Shown: positions 23,682-36,050, numbered from the stretch's first letter. The stretch: DNA of 64,000 nucleotides from Diaporthe sp. PMI_573 (GCA_021399435.1 JAJTUP010000038.1:124001-188000); one strand, 5' to 3'. The notes: generated from the letters alone by a model not told the origin. Program-made: numbers and translations.

Positions 23682-24549
23682 TACATATAGAAGTCTGTTT
23701 TAGAATCAAATAAGAAACAATCAAACAGAGAGCATGGAGCAAACCAAATTATGAGCTCACTTGACCGCTGATGAGGAAGGAAGAGGATAGAAACTCCAAT
23801 TAATTTGAACAAGGAGCTAATGCTATATCTAAAGTGTGAAGTGCGAGTCTTGTGTTGTCTTGTTCCTTATTCTGATGCAATGCGTGTATTGTTCAAACTT
23901 GATGTACTTGCAATATGCACTGGCCGAGCCAATACGCTCGACACGATTAGGCAAACACACAAAATGACAGTCCGTCAAAACAGAATGCACCGGTCTGACT
24001 CATGTGGTGTGCATTTACTTTTTTTTGTATATGAAAATGCCGAGAAAGAGGCCAAGTGCTCACAGGTAAGCTGTCGTACCGGCCTAGGCACACGGGACAA
24101 TTAACACGCCGAAATTGGATCACCCTTCGGCGTTAACGATAGCGGGACTTGGGCTTGGCCCCTTTGACTACTCTTATCACCACGCGGTTTGTGGGTCGCA
24201 TACATTCTGCGTGGGTCTACCTCAGCTGAATTTCCTGAGGACGACCGCATTTCAACGCTTATACAGCAACCATGAATTTGTCAGAAGATTATGAACCTTC
24301 GGCCTTCTAAGTCAGGAGAGACCGACGACGCAGGAGCATCAGGTCCAGACTTGGCGAGACTAGGTTTGTTTTCTTCGATGTTCGGGACAATATTGATGCC
24401 TCTTGACACAACAATGCCAGTGCCAGACCCTGATGCTGCAATGGTATAAGATGGAAAGACACCCTCGATCTACAGCAAGAGCAACAGTATGTGCAAGCAT
24501 TCAACCAACATCAACGTATATCCCACACCAATCCACTTACAGACAAAAA
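23682..24549. other. Intergenic region between NLR and oxidoreductase
   Basis: About 870 bases, AT-rich just after the NLR stop, holding its 3' end and the promoter of the next plus-strand gene. Only short frames without motifs occur. No repeat recognised. Confidence 0.5.
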
Positions 24550-26030
24550 ATGTCCATAGCTCGTTACGAGTACCGCGGTGAGAGCGACGTGTCGCGACTC
24601 GCCCAGCCTTTGACCTTTGAGAGAGCTCTCAAGACTGCTCCAAATCGCCTTTCGAAGAGTGCCATGTCTGAGGGCTTGTCGACCTGGGACGCCAACAATT
24701 TGGAAGCTCGCGGTATTCCTACAAAAGAGCTTATTGAGCTATATCGAAGGTAGTAATTTCCAACTCCGTTTCCTGTTCACTGAGAATCAGGCTGACACAG
24801 TCGAAGATGGGGCGAAGGCGGATGGGGGATGATTTACACTGGGAACATCATGATTGACTGCAAGCACATGGGGGCAGCTGGCGATCCTGCTATTCCACTG
24901 GAAGCACAATTTGACGGAGAGCGCTTCGAAAAGTTTCGGGCCGTGGCGACGGCAGCGAAAGCTTACGGCGCCCTGGTGATGGGGCAAGTGAACCACCCCG
25001 GGCCGCAAGTCACATCAAAAATGAGCGAGGAGTCCATCTCTGCCTCGGCCGTTCAGCTCGGTGAGTCCATGCCCCCAGACAACAAGTCCGCAAAGCACCA
25101 GAGCTCATCACCTGCATTCTGTTCACAGACCCGCGCTCCGGCATGACTTTCCCACCGGCCCGAGCAGCGACCACAGACGACATCGCCAGCGTCGTCGACG
25201 CCTTCGCCCACGCAGCCGAGTTCCTCGAGGCAGCCGGCTTCGACGGCATCCAGCTGCACGCCGCCCACGGCTTCCTGCTCGCCCAGTTCATCAGCGCGAC
25301 GACCAACAAGCGCACCGACGCATACGGTGGGGCGAGCATCGCCAACCGCATGCGCATCGTGACCGAGATATGCGCGGCCGTGCGCGCCCGCACGCAGCCC
25401 GGTTTCATCCTCGCCGTGAAGCTGAACTCGGTCGAGTTCCAGGCCGAGGGGCTGACGACGGCCGACGCGGCCGAGCTGGCGGCCGTGCTGCGGGGCGCCG
25501 GCGTCGACCACCTGGAGCTCAGCGGCGGCACGGCCGAGGACCTTGGGTGGGAACGCAAGAAAGAAAGCACCCAGGCCCGCGAGGCCTTTTTCCTCGAGTT
25601 TGCCAAGCTCATCGTGCCTGCCCTCGGCCCGGCCGACTCGCGCAGGACAAAGGTCTTTATCTCCGGCGGGCTGAGGTCCGTCGGTGCCATGAATGCGGCT
25701 TTGGATGTTGTCGACGGCGTCGGCATCGCGAGACCTGCCGTGCGGGAGCCTGCGCTTGCGCGGGAACTGCTGGCTGGGCGTGCCAATGGTGGCATCAAGG
25801 TGCTGCCTCCTTTTGAGGAAGACTTCGCGATGGCTGGGCTCAGCACGTGGTCACAGATGCGGGCGATTGGTAAGGGGTTTGAACCATTCGACCTAAGTGA
25901 TGCCGGGGTGGTCGTGCAGTTTATGAAGGATTCCGAGGCTTGGTTCGCTGAAGTAGCCCAGAATGGGGACAAGCCGACGGCGGGATATCCTAATTTCTCT
26001 GGGGCGTTGAGACCACATTTGGCGAACTGA
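24550..26030 (+). CDS. NADH:flavin oxidoreductase, Old Yellow Enzyme family (451 aa, 3 exons)
   Basis: Proposed exons are 24550-24749, 24807-25060 and 25129-26030 (introns 57 and 68 nt, donors GTAGTA and GTGAGT). For the first acceptor, CAG at 24800 is also in frame; 24806 is preferred because it gives the usual Y-R-R-W-G-E-G-G-W-G. The protein is an FMN-binding TIM barrel that reduces activated C=C bonds with NAD(P)H. Visible motifs: W-G-E-G-G-W-G-M-I-Y-T-G-N, G-Q-V-N-H-P-G, the active-site segment H-A-A-H-G-F-L-L-A-Q-F followed by N-K-R-T-D-A-Y-G-G, and the phosphate-binding I-S-G-G-L-R-S. The His-x2-His active site matches the fungal/bacterial branch, not the His-x2-Asn yeast OYE1 type. 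The third exon is very GC-rich. The gene ends about 100 bases before the transposon island. Homologues serve in xenobiotic reduction and secondary metabolism; the substrate is unknown. Confidence 0.87.
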
Positions 26031-26129
26031 AGTCCTGTGGTGGGGTTGTAGCAGGCTATAAAGAATTCCTAGTGCTCGAGGTTGAAATATTCCGAATGAT
26101 TGTGTTGATGTCACACTCTTTTGAATTGA

Positions 26130-26134
26130 GATTG
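26130..26134. repeat. Target-site duplication of copia-A, left copy
   Basis: GATTG immediately precedes the left LTR and is repeated exactly after the right LTR at 47806-47810. Confidence 0.85.
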
Positions 26135-26290
26135 TGTCACGAATCAGGGGCTCTATATCGTTACTACGCTCTTTTTAGCTTAGCGCCATTGGTCCCCGAG
26201 CATATAACTATGCTCAGAGCCCCCCATTGTCTATAGATTAGAATACTAGTTTACTTGCTCTATTCGATAGCCCTGCTCGAAACCATGACA
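26135..26290 (+). repeat. Copia-A 5' LTR (156 bp)
   Basis: Starts TGTCACGAATC and ends CCATGACA. It is a direct repeat of 47650-47805, where the ends read TGTTACG and GTGGCA; the differences are transitions only. Confidence 0.88.
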
Positions 26291-26301
26291 GTTATGAGCC
26301 C
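26291..26301 (+). promoter_or_regulatory. Copia-A primer-binding site (half initiator-tRNA type)
   Basis: GTTATGAGCCC abuts the LTR. It is complementary to the anticodon arm of fungal initiator tRNA-Met (GGGCTCATAAC), the internal half-tRNA priming used by Drosophila copia and some fungal copia elements. Eleven consecutive matches directly at the LTR edge support it. Confidence 0.7.
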
Positions 26302-27656
26302 GGCTCTGACTTGATTTTCCCCTAGATATGTGTTTTCGAGTATAGTCTTCTCATCGTTTAGCAGCTTGTTTTCTTATTATCTTCACTCTATTACTATGTC
26401 TTTATTTAATAGCTCTGATTATATCCCTACTAGAAATGTGCTCCTAAAGGATTAAAAGAGCTTCTTAATGTAGTACCTTTAGCTATAGTTTAACTTAAAA
26501 GCTAAGGGAATTTAGGAGCTTATTAACCTTAAGGTAGAATCTACTAGCTTAACTTTAACCTTATCCCTTTTCAAGTATATAAATCTTAATAGCTTGCTTA
26601 ATAAGAAGCAAGTTAACTCTTAAACAGCCTATGTGTGTGAAATAATTAAGTAGGAGAAATCCGAGCTTCCTATTATAGAGTATAGCCTATAGCTGCTTAA
26701 GCTAGAAGAACCTAACATTAAAGGTACCTAGAAGGAGCTTGCTGAGTACTATAAGGCCTAGGCTAAAATCTCCTTAGTCTTATCTATTGTTTCTAATAGG
26801 GAGCTTACTATCTTTAACTAGGTAAACTAAACTATCGATAATTCCCTGCTTGCTTTAATATAGATTTGAGTAATAAATAATGGAGGAGCTATACTGAAAA
26901 ACCTCCTTTAAGTCCTTAAAGATAGCCTTAAGCCCTTGGAAATAAGCTTAAAGATGATAGTAGCTGAAGAATACCAAGCGTGCCTCTCTAGCATAAGAGC
27001 GGGGGGAATTAACTCTATTAAGTGGTATACCTAGTAGCTCTAAATATATAAATGCGCTAGGGCCTACTAGCTTGTTAAGATTAATGGCGTGCTTGCTACT
27101 AAGGAGTTTATTTACACTATAGGAGCCTAATTAGCTCCAGGATAGGCAAGCCGTGTGATTTAAGACCTTGTTTAAGATAATAAGCTTAGTAGAACCCTTT
27201 TTATGCTTAAAGAGATAGGTAAATGGTTTAATGGCATTTCTAACAAACTAATTAGATACTTAAAGGGCCTAGGTATGTTTGCTATATTAGAAGGAGCCCT
27301 TGAGTTTAATGCTCAAGCCCCTGAGACTAGTGCCTAAGTACCTAACTCTACCTCTTAGTAAAAGTAAAGTTTTAAGTACCCCTATAGAAAAAATAAAAAC
27401 TCTATTTATAGTTAGCTACCTAAGTAATATATTTAGCTTAAATAAGCTATAAAAGGATTATCTCTAAGGGCTAAGGAGCTTAGATATAATGCTCTAACCC
27501 CTACTATAGCCCTAGCTATTTAGAAGCAGCTTAAGAAAGAAAAGTAATCTAAGCTAAGTACTAAGCTTGCTAATATAGGGTGGATAAGCTAAAGCTAGTA
27601 AAAAGATAGTAAAAAGAGTAAAGATAGCCTATATCTTAGAAATATTAATACATTCT

Positions 27657-28185
27657 CTAAAGGTTGGTGAATCGAATGGTCAGGTAGCAGTAGGGTGCAC
27701 TGAGGTCTTGTTGGGACGCTTGAGAGTGGTTTGGACAACTTTGCATTGAATTCGAGTGGGCTTCTGTCAGCCCTCCTCACAGTCCCTCCGACATCGTCTC
27801 AACCCTGGGCACGCTGTGGTTGGCTCTGGTGCGCAGATAGGGAGGCCGGAAAATTCGGCCCTCGGACCCACTATCTTTGGCTTTAAATAACCAGCCAACC
27901 CTAACCCTGAAAGTAACCAAACTAAATACAGATAAACTTCAGAAATCAGGCTATCTAATGAACTAGGTTACATGCTTTTTAGGTAAGAAATAAGGGGAAT
28001 GCAGAGGTTCGAAGTTAGGGTCTTACAATAGCCCAAAAAATCGACTCACGGCCACCAAACTCATCTGCCGGCGCGCACGCCACATAGGCACTTAGCCGAA
28101 AAAGTGCCAAGTCTAGGGTAACTCCCTACGTGAAGTCTAGGGTAACCCCTTACGTGCAGCGCCCACACAAGCGTTTCCGTTTAAC
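27657..28185 (+). repeat. Non-autonomous insertion repeat, copy 1 (529 bp)
   Basis: A block of ordinary GC content inside AT-rich copia-A DNA, flanked by an exact 7-bp duplication ACATTCT (27650-27656 and 28186-28192). It starts CTAAAGGTTGGTG and ends CCGTTTAAC. An inverted second copy lies at 41899-42418. It has no coding frame. Ends do not form a clear inverted repeat, so the class is unknown. It contains a short telomere-like AACCCTAACCCT and a tandem pair of a ~20-bp segment containing CTAGGGTAAC near its right end. Confidence 0.75.
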
Positions 28186-29280
28186 ACATTCTTTTAGAAG
28201 AAAGCTATTTCTAAGCACCCTATAGTCTATTCTATAGTATATACTACCCTATATTAGCTCTTAGAGAGCACCCTAATTAATAACTATAGAGCTTCTTATC
28301 TAGTTAATACTATAGATCTCCTTATACTAGGGAGCTTTCAAGCTACTTAGCTAGGAGATACTGTAAAAGCTAAAACAACAAGCTTTCTAATTACTAGTTA
28401 AAAGACTTAGGTGCTTAAAAAGGTTCTAAGCTTAGTAGAGGGACCTAATACTATAGACCTTACTCTCTTAGATGTAGTTATAGTAGAAGGTTTCTATATA
28501 AATATTATCTTAAAAGCTTAGTTACTAGGCTTAAAGGTATAGTATTCTAGGTATAACTATATACTTTGAAATAAAATAATAAAAAAAAGTATAGTACTTA
28601 GGCAACTCAAGCACTACCATAACTTAGTTTTTATTAAATACAAGCCACTATTTATTTATTTAAATAAATTAAGCTTTCTAACTAGTAAGGCTGGAATTAT
28701 AACCTTTCTAGTAATTTCTAAGCCAAGACAAATTTCTACATAGCAAAAACCAGTATAAGAAGACTTAAAGCAGCTCTAATACCTAAAAATAGGGTATCTA
28801 GGTCTAGAAGCTCTAAAGGTACTAATATAGGCTATACGAGAAGTAAAGATAAATAAAATAGCTTATCTTTAGTATAAGTACTACTCTTTAGTATATATAA
28901 AGCAAGTTATATTAAGACAAGCACTAGAAGACCACGTAAAGTACTCTTTTTAGTGTATTAGCTAGGATCTATTTAATTTCCTACACAGCCTAGATAGCTT
29001 AAATTAGTTTCTAGTAATAAAGGATGAATTTTCTAGTATTTTATTTAAAACCCCTCTTAGAATAAAAGCTATAAAAGACATGTTTCCTATGCTTAGAAAC
29101 TTTATATATATAGTATTAAGAAGGTATAGGCTTGCTATCTATAAAATTCAACAAGATAATAATACTTTGGTTATTTCCAAGCATAGTAGTACTGAATATT
29201 AAGTCTAGTATACTAAGGAAGGAATCGAAATCAAGCTTATACCAACCTTTACCTATAAACTAAATAGAAGTTTTAAGCAT

Positions 29281-29600
29281 TGTTGAACGAAATAGCCGCT
29301 ACACTAGAAATAACCACTAAAAGCAACATGCTGCTCTTGGCAGCTACTCCAGAGAGCTTATATTTAGGTGTCAACGTCACCTGTTCTATAAGCATGCTGG
29401 TTAAGAAGTAATTATAAAGTTGATAAAAATATATATTTTAGTAAATTTACTAGAGTGTATATAGCTATAGATAAGCATAGCTGCTATCTTTCTATATAAT
29501 CAATCTCCTTGATAAAACAGCGCGTAGCAGTTACCTATTTAAGTTCTTAAGTCCTGGTTTGCTTGGTATTTTTGCTAGTATACTCTATTATATATATACA
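29281..29600. repeat. Possible solo LTR inside copia-A integrase
   Basis: The integrase frame breaks off at about 29280 and resumes near 29690. The interrupting segment starts TGTTGAACG and a TG...CA unit can be drawn to ...TATATACA at 29600, flanked by AGCAT and AGCTT (4 of 5 match). No second copy is in the window, so both the end and the interpretation are tentative. Confidence 0.35.
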
Positions 29601-30829
29601 AGCTTACGGCCGACCTTCGCCTAGATTAGGCAGGAATATACACCTATAGCTGTTGAGTATACCCTTTAGATAAAGATCGAGAGGCAAATCAACAAAGGAA
29701 GGCTTTTAAGGTTAAACCTCAAGTATATATAAATTACCTTATAGGCTATTTGGCCTTAAATATCTATTTTATTTAGGTTTCTAAGCTTAACTGGGTAATT
29801 TAAACCTAGAACATGGCTTTTAACGAGACGCTCTTTTATAACTTAAGTAAGGAAGATAACTTACTAAGTATGTTAGAGATAGAGGAAGTTATGCTTTACA
29901 TTATAGAAACCAAGGAAATAGTAGTAGATTTGCTGCTCGGATAGATGCTTAGAATCTCCAAGTAATAGAGACTAAGTAATTAGCCTTTTAAGCTTGCAAG
30001 TAGATAGCTTATAAGCTTGGGGGTAGTAGGGGATTACTTGCCTATATAGTTTTTACCGAGCTTAGAAGGCACGGTGCCGAGCCTAGAAAGTACGGCATAG
30101 TTTTTACCAAGCCTAGAAAGTATACCTAAGCTGCTTGTAGCTAGGGGTGTTAGTAATGAGGAAGGCTCTATAGGAGTTTTTCGGCCTGCTGACAAGCAGG
30201 CCAACAATACTAAAGTTTTAAAAATAAGTACCTAAATTACTTGGAGCCCTTCCTTTAAGGAAGTGTGTACTGAGGATATAATTATAGTATATACAAAAGC
30301 AACACCACTACTAGAAATCAAGCCTCTCATAGCTTAAGAAATACAGATAACCCCTCTACCTACTCGAAAAAGTAGATGGTAAAGAAGAATACCCTTAGAA
30401 AAAGGGGGTATATTTACCATGATGCTCTATAAAGATAGACTAATTAATGTCCCTAAAGCTTGTAACTAGTTTCTTTTCTTTAGTACTTTTATGCTTAATT
30501 AGCTAAAAGCACTAAGAGAAGGAGACTAAGTATATATAACTCTCTATGCTGTGCTATATATTATAGTATGCTAGTATTTAATAGCTTAAATCAATGCTAG
30601 TCTACCTCCTAGTAAGCAGAGGCTACATTGAAGTAAGCTGCTTACTCTGCTACCTAATAATTGAAAAGAGCTCTAGAATTACCCTGCTAAATACCTCCTT
30701 GTCCTAGTAGCTTATGCTAAGCTAAAGAATCAAATTAAAATAGAAGCCTAGAAAATAATTAAGTACTTAAAAGTAGTTAGGAGGCCTATCCTACTTAAGT
30801 AGGTTTTCTTATATAAATAGAATTAAGAC

Positions 30830-32200
30830 GGTTTTTTAAAGCATAGTAAAGTATGTCTTGTGGTGTATAGAGATATAGAGCCTATCAATACTCTCCAAAG
30901 CATATATACTGTTATGCTTGTTGCTAAATTATTCTGAATTATAATGGCTATAGCTACTTGTTTTAATCTTAAAATTAAGTAGTTTGATGTAGTTAATGCT
31001 TTTCTAAATGCAGTGCTTAATAGAAAACTAGTATTTACTAAATTTTCTGAGGGATTTAAAGAAGCTAGAAAGTACTTTAAGCTGTATAAAGTAGTCTATA
31101 GGCTGCAAGATGCTCTACTCCTTTAGTATAAAGAATTTACCTCTATACTTCAGAAGCTTGGTCTATTAGTAAATCTAGAAGAAAGCTGCTTATTTTAAAA
31201 TAAATAGAAAACCGTTACTCTAGTGTTTTTATTAACAACTACCTGGTTCTCTACTATAAGAAGAATAAGGTAGAAGCTCTGGCTATTATAGATAGGCTAA
31301 AGCGAGCATATAAAGTAAAAGACTAAGGGGATACTAAGTAGTATCTCGGAGTTTAAATTGTGCGAGATCAAGCAGCTTAGAGGCTATATTTAGTCCACAA
31401 CTCATATATTAAAAAGATTGCAAGGCGCTATAACTTAGTAGAAGGCCTATTTCCAAGCATCCTAATCCTAGCTGTAAGGCTTTTAATATTTAAAGGAAAA
31501 GTAATAAAAGAGCAGGTCAAGGCATACTAAGAAAGGGTAGGCTTAATTTTATATATAGTAATTATAATTCGAGCAGATGTAGCCTTTATGGCTACTCAGC
31601 TATCTCTTTTCCTGCTCAACCCTAGACTACAGTATCTAGTAGCAGCCGAGCAGTATATTTCTTACCTATTTAGAACCTATATACTCTTCATTAGATATAG
31701 GGACCAAGGGGAGAATACGCTCGTTTTTACAGCAGACGCTTCTTTTGTAGATAATAAGGAAACTAAAAGATCGTCTTACAGGTATACTGTAATACTTTAT
31801 AGAGGGTTAATCTATTAGAGAGCAGCTTGGCAAGATATAGTTACCATGTCTACTACTAAAGCTAAGCTTCTAGGAGTTACTTATACTGGAAAGAAGCTAA
31901 TAGCATTAAAGAGACTAATTACCAAGCTTACTATTAATATGGCTAGTATATAGAATCTCTATAATAATAACTAATAAACTATTTACCTAGTTATAGGCAA
32001 GTATAGTAGAGTAATAACTAAGCTTTACTATGTAGATATATATAATATATAGCTAAAGTAAGAGCATGTAAAAGGAACCTTTCAGGTACTCTACTTACCT
32101 ATAAAGCTTATGCTAGTAGATAGGCTGACGAAACTATTATTACAAGCTCAGTTCAAGCATTTTAGGAAGACTTTAAATCTTTAGGATGTAGCAGGGGTAC
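30830..32200 (+). pseudogene. Copia-A reverse transcriptase and RNase H relic
   Basis: Conceptual translation with many stops still shows the Ty1/copia RT core (D-V-V-N-A-F-L-N at about 30985, then V-V-Y-R-L-Q-D-A) and, at 31340-31440, Y-L-G-V followed by the connection region. RNase H follows, starting with an open stretch at 31588-31818 that contains A-D-A-S-F, and ends with a D-R-L-T-K-type motif near 32120. Nearly all stops are TAG or TAA in positions expected for Gln or Trp codons, the usual result of RIP. Confidence 0.75.
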
Positions 32201-32239
32201 TTAAAAGAATATAAGATGGTTGAATTTTTAGGGTTGCCC

Positions 32240-32426
32240 TGTAATGGGCTCTGCACTAGGCACGATGGTCTGGTAAACTGGGAAGGCCAATATATGTATT
32301 AGGTGTAGGTCTGGTGCAAGACTAATTCTTGCCCCCGCTAAACTGAGACGTGGGGGCTTCGGGCCCTTTTCTAGACATGGGGGCTTTTCACCGGGGCTTC
32401 CGCGTGGCTTCCACCTGGGTGTTATA
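32240..32426 (-). repeat. Gypsy-B 3' LTR (187 bp)
   Basis: Direct repeat of 44602-44788, beginning TGTAATGGGCTC and ending with a RIP-altered GTTATA instead of GTTACA. Confidence 0.85.
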
Positions 32427-32722
32427 ATTGTGCCTTCCCCCTAGAGGCCCGTCCCTGGGCCGTAAACCGACTTTTATACAGCTTTTACGGATACCTTTAA
32501 GTCACTACCTCTGGTAATTTACTAAACGGTTCCAGTCCCTTCAAGACCCGTTTGTTACCATACTAACCAGGTAGCGTGGTTTAAATAGCCTGCTAGCTAG
32601 GCTGCTTCTAACTTCTTTCTTCCTCTAACTTACAACTTATAACTTTCTAAAGCTGTCGTTATAGCCCCTCTTCTACCTACTACTTTAAGTAATTTTTACA
32701 ATACCTTCTTAATACTCTTATT

Positions 32723-33600
32723 ATGTCTCGCTTGTCTAGCTTATTTAAGGGCTTCTTGCCCTTACTACTAGGTAGGGTATTGCCTTTCCCTTTAGAGGAG
32801 TCTCATAATTGTTTCTAGTCTTCTTTGGCGAGTGCTTCTAGCCTTAGGCCCCTAGCCTTTTCTTACTTTTGTTCTCTTTCCCTTGATTCTACTGGCGAAG
32901 GTAGCTCTTTGTACTATTTGTAGTTGTCTTCTCTGCAAGGTTAGAGTAGCCTGTTTATAGGGTTCTTTAACTTATTGGGTTTAAGTCTCGAAGAGTTTGG
33001 TAGTAATCATGCTAGCTTTATTATAAATTCTCTCTCCATCTCTTCCTTTTTAGAGTTATCTTCCTCTAAACAGAGTGATACCTTGACTATAACTTAAGGC
33101 AAGTCTTTAAAGGTAGCTAGTAAGTAGCCCGCTACTACCCTGTAGACCCCTTAAACTTGTTGCGAGATGGTAGCAAGTGTTGCTATATTGCTGGGCAAAC
33201 TGAACAGGAGCGGACCCCTGAAAGTATCTTAAACCTTGAAGGGACTAACTTTCTCTTTACGTGAGTTTATATAGTTATATGTACCTGCTAAGGCCCTTAG
33301 GTGTGCAATGCCTCCCAGCTAGTAGTGCATGGTGGTAGCCCCTAGGGACGTTGTTTGAACCTTGCGTAACCTATCTAGGCGGGACAAGAGGGTATAGATC
33401 TGGAGTTAGGTGATCTAGTTCCGAGCCCCTTATAAAGCCTGTATACGCAGCTTTCTTAAGAGGTTTGAGGAGGATGTACCTTTCTTGCAGGAGAATATAC
33501 CCTACATTATAACTAGTTTAGGAAGCTTTCGGTATAATTAGTACATTGAAAAGCATTACTTACCTTATATAATAGTAAGTGTTCTTTTATCTATTATTGT
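32723..33600 (+). pseudogene. Long antisense reading frame inside gypsy-B, unknown product
   Basis: From an ATG at 32723 one plus-strand frame runs about 300 codons with no frameshift. It is interrupted only by stops that are almost all TAG/TAA, as RIP makes from CAG, CAA or TGG. It lies opposite in sense to the element's pol and next to its 3' LTR, preceded by a pyrimidine-rich leader. The product would be Ser/Leu-rich in its first half and basic later; I recognise no domain. Confidence 0.45.
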
Positions 33601-33870
33601 TATTTCTATTAACCCTTATAGGGAGATTCTTTGATTATCGGATTAATTACTAACCTATATTTTACGAGAGCTCTTTTAAGGGGAATTGTCTAGGCTATAA
33701 ATCCTCCTCTATTAATAGTATAGGAGAACTAGTTGTTAACCTTATAGGTTTGCCTAGTCTAAACCTTAATGAACCTGTCTATAAATAAACTAAGTAGTGC
33801 TCTGGTGTTTTAGAAAATGGTAGAGAACCCGAAGTATAAGAGAGGCTTCTAGGAGAAGAAATAGATTAAG

Positions 33871-34078
33871 TGTTGAATGGCCTTTGCCATATGGCGTAAT
33901 GTACATACGTACGTGTCTATATAATTGGTTCTAAATTTGTTGATGTTTGTCTGAACTATGAAACAAGCGGGGAAGCTTGCACGTAGACTTCTTAGGTCTG
34001 TAAGTACTCTCTTGCTGGATTAGTTATCCTCCCTAGCTAATATAGCTATGTACGATTGGCCTTAGTGCTATTCTAATA
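33871..34078 (-). repeat. Copia-C 3' LTR (208 bp)
   Basis: Direct repeat of 41431-41638, with only transitions seen between the two in the parts compared. Confidence 0.83.
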
Positions 34079-34606
34079 CTGGGGGTCTTTTGTTTTCTAA
34101 TCGTATACTTCCTTTGGGCTGGTCAAGCAGGTTAAATTACTTGTATGCCCTTTCCCATAATAAATAAAATTACCCTACCTAGGCAGGTTGTACTACTATG
34201 GTTTTGGTGGGTGTATGGTGTAAGTAAACCCCTAATTGGTAGTCTACATTAAGCGCCTTTTATACTAACTTTTTTAACTTTCTTTTCAGCATCCTTTCTA
34301 ACCTGCTTTCTAACCACTTTTTCTCACAACTTTCATTATACTAGCCAGAAGGCTAGAAGGAACTATTGCCTGTAACTTACTTGTACAAGTAACCTCTTTT
34401 TCCAGCCAGCTAGAGTAGTCTGTGTATAGCACCCTTCTAGTGCTAGTATAAAAACCCCTTTGCCTTTACCTTCTACTTTAGCCTTCCCTTTCTTCTTCTC
34501 TATTATATAACACTCTCTCTCTCACACATATACACATATATATTTTGTATGTTGTGCGATCTAAATATCTTTAAAACTTACCTTTATTATCAAACTTCTT
34601 TATATA

Positions 34607-35340
34607 ATGTCTAATCATGGTTCTTGCTCTTCTTTACATAGCCCTCGCAGGTCGCCTCTCTTATAGCATGCTTTGCCTGCTACTATACCTACGTCTGTAG
34701 TTATATCGCCTGCTTAATAAGTAGGTCTAGCATAGTCCCTTCTTACACCTTTTTTTAGTACTCTAACCTCCGTCCCTAGTCTGACTCTATCTATGTGAAT
34801 TGTGACCCTTCTAACTGGTTACTTTATAAATCATACCTTCCTATCCTTTATTATTATTAATATTCGTATACCTTTTTTCTACTATTATTTCTATTCTAAC
34901 ATCTTAAAGGATTCTAAGTATATAATTACTATACTCTTCTTGTGTAATATATGAATTTTGTATAATATTAATATATAGCTAGTTAATATTATTGTGTAAA
35001 TTATTTATTATCTAAGCTACTTTTATGCGATTCTTATTCAGTCATATAGTTAAGATAGTAAGTAATGTACTAAATACTTGCATGGTTTGCCTAATATATG
35101 CTGGTTTAAGGGGTGTTTTTGGCTACCTGGATTTTAGGGGGGTGCTTGTGTAGGTTACGTCTAGTAGTTGCAGGGTCACTAGTGCTCTTATCATGAGAAC
35201 TACTAGCTATACAGAGCTTATACTTATAGAGGAGGTTGTAGAGGTTGTAGTGGTAGAGGTAGAAATAGTCTAGACGATGGTAGCCTGGGACCCTCTTGTG
35301 GCCTGGTAACCTTAGAGGGTATTAAGTAGGAGATTAAGTA
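34607..35340 (+). pseudogene. Plus-strand reading-frame remnant in copia-C, antisense to pol
   Basis: A promoter-like leader (TATAAAA at about 34450, CT-rich tract, then AT repeats) precedes an ATG at 34607. A Ser/Pro-rich frame of about 60 codons follows, broken mainly by TAG/TAA, then a very AT-rich part. At 35110-35290 there is a stretch with several Cys and His and an R-G-G-C-R-G-C-S-G-R-G-R run. It lies between pol and the 3' LTR and is opposite to pol. Whether the pieces belong to one gene cannot be settled from sequence alone. Confidence 0.3.
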
Positions 35341-35589
35341 GGAGGATGTAGGTTCTATAATTAATCTATATGCTTTTAGATATATAGTTAAGTAGGCATG
35401 TTCTAGATCTTGGGTTTATATAATAATTTTTCTATACACTATGGCTAAAATTTAATTCTCCTCTTACCACCTTTTCTTTATACAAATACTCTCTAGTAAT
35501 TATAAAAAGTTTTCTATTATATAGTTGCTGAATTTTATAGCTGGCCCTATATAATCCCCTTAGGTCCTGGGTGTAGCCTTTAAGGTCTA

Positions 35590-35860
35590 TTATATAGCCT
35601 AAGATATCCTGGTTCTATCTTGAAGAATCCTGACTATATCTTGAAGTTATCCTGGCCATGTCTTTATATGTCTTGAAGTATCCTGGCTATGTCCTTCATA
35701 CATCCTGAAGTATCCTGGCTATATCTTTTGTATATCTTAGGTCTATCCTAAGCCTATCCTAGCTATATCCTTTGTATGTCTTGAAGCTATCTTGCTTATA
35801 TCCTTGGCCTGTCTATCGTATGTCCTAGGCCTGTCTCCCTTTAGTCCTTAAGTTTTTATG
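35590..35860. repeat. Imperfect minisatellite
   Basis: About nine degenerate copies of a ~25-35-bp unit built on TATCCTGGCTATATCTT and TATGTCTTGAAG, within copia-C. Copies differ mainly by C/T changes, so the array probably existed before RIP. Confidence 0.6.
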
Positions 35861-35980
35861 TAGCTATCCTGTAGCCTTTTCTTCTTATCCTCGTACCCTC
35901 TAGTTAAGTACCTCTCCCTTTATTCTTCCTTATAATTATACCTTTCTCCTCTTTTAGTGGAGATGGTAAGGGTATTAACT

Positions 35981-36050
35981 AGTTACATAGTCTAGTTAGG
36001 AGGATACTAGCTTTTTAGCTAGAGACCTAGGTTTAATCCCTAGTATAACT
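35981..36050 (+). ncRNA. tRNA-like cloverleaf remnant (RIP-damaged tRNA or tRNA-derived element)
   Basis: The 70 nt can fold as a cloverleaf. Acceptor strands are AGTTACA/TATAACT (six of seven pairs). The D region TAGTCTAGTTAGG resembles a pol III A box. An anticodon stem CTAGC/GCTAG holds a T-rich loop. A perfect T arm CTAGG-TTTAATC-CCTAG contains a B-box-like GGTTTAATCCC. The overall pattern resembles tRNA-Glu/Asp. A long T-run follows at 36069-36081. Flanking TGGAGATG and CATCTCCA form an extra outer stem. It lies inside copia-C and is probably not functional. Confidence 0.5.

Noticed and set aside
27890..27925. Telomere-like AACCCTAACCCT inside the 529-bp repeat
   Set aside because: Only about two units and present in both copies of the repeat, so part of the element, not a telomere.
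33871..34078. A plus-strand frame reading through the copia-C LTR as if continuous with the upstream antisense frame
   Set aside because: The LTR is a mobile repeat present twice; the continuity is coincidental.
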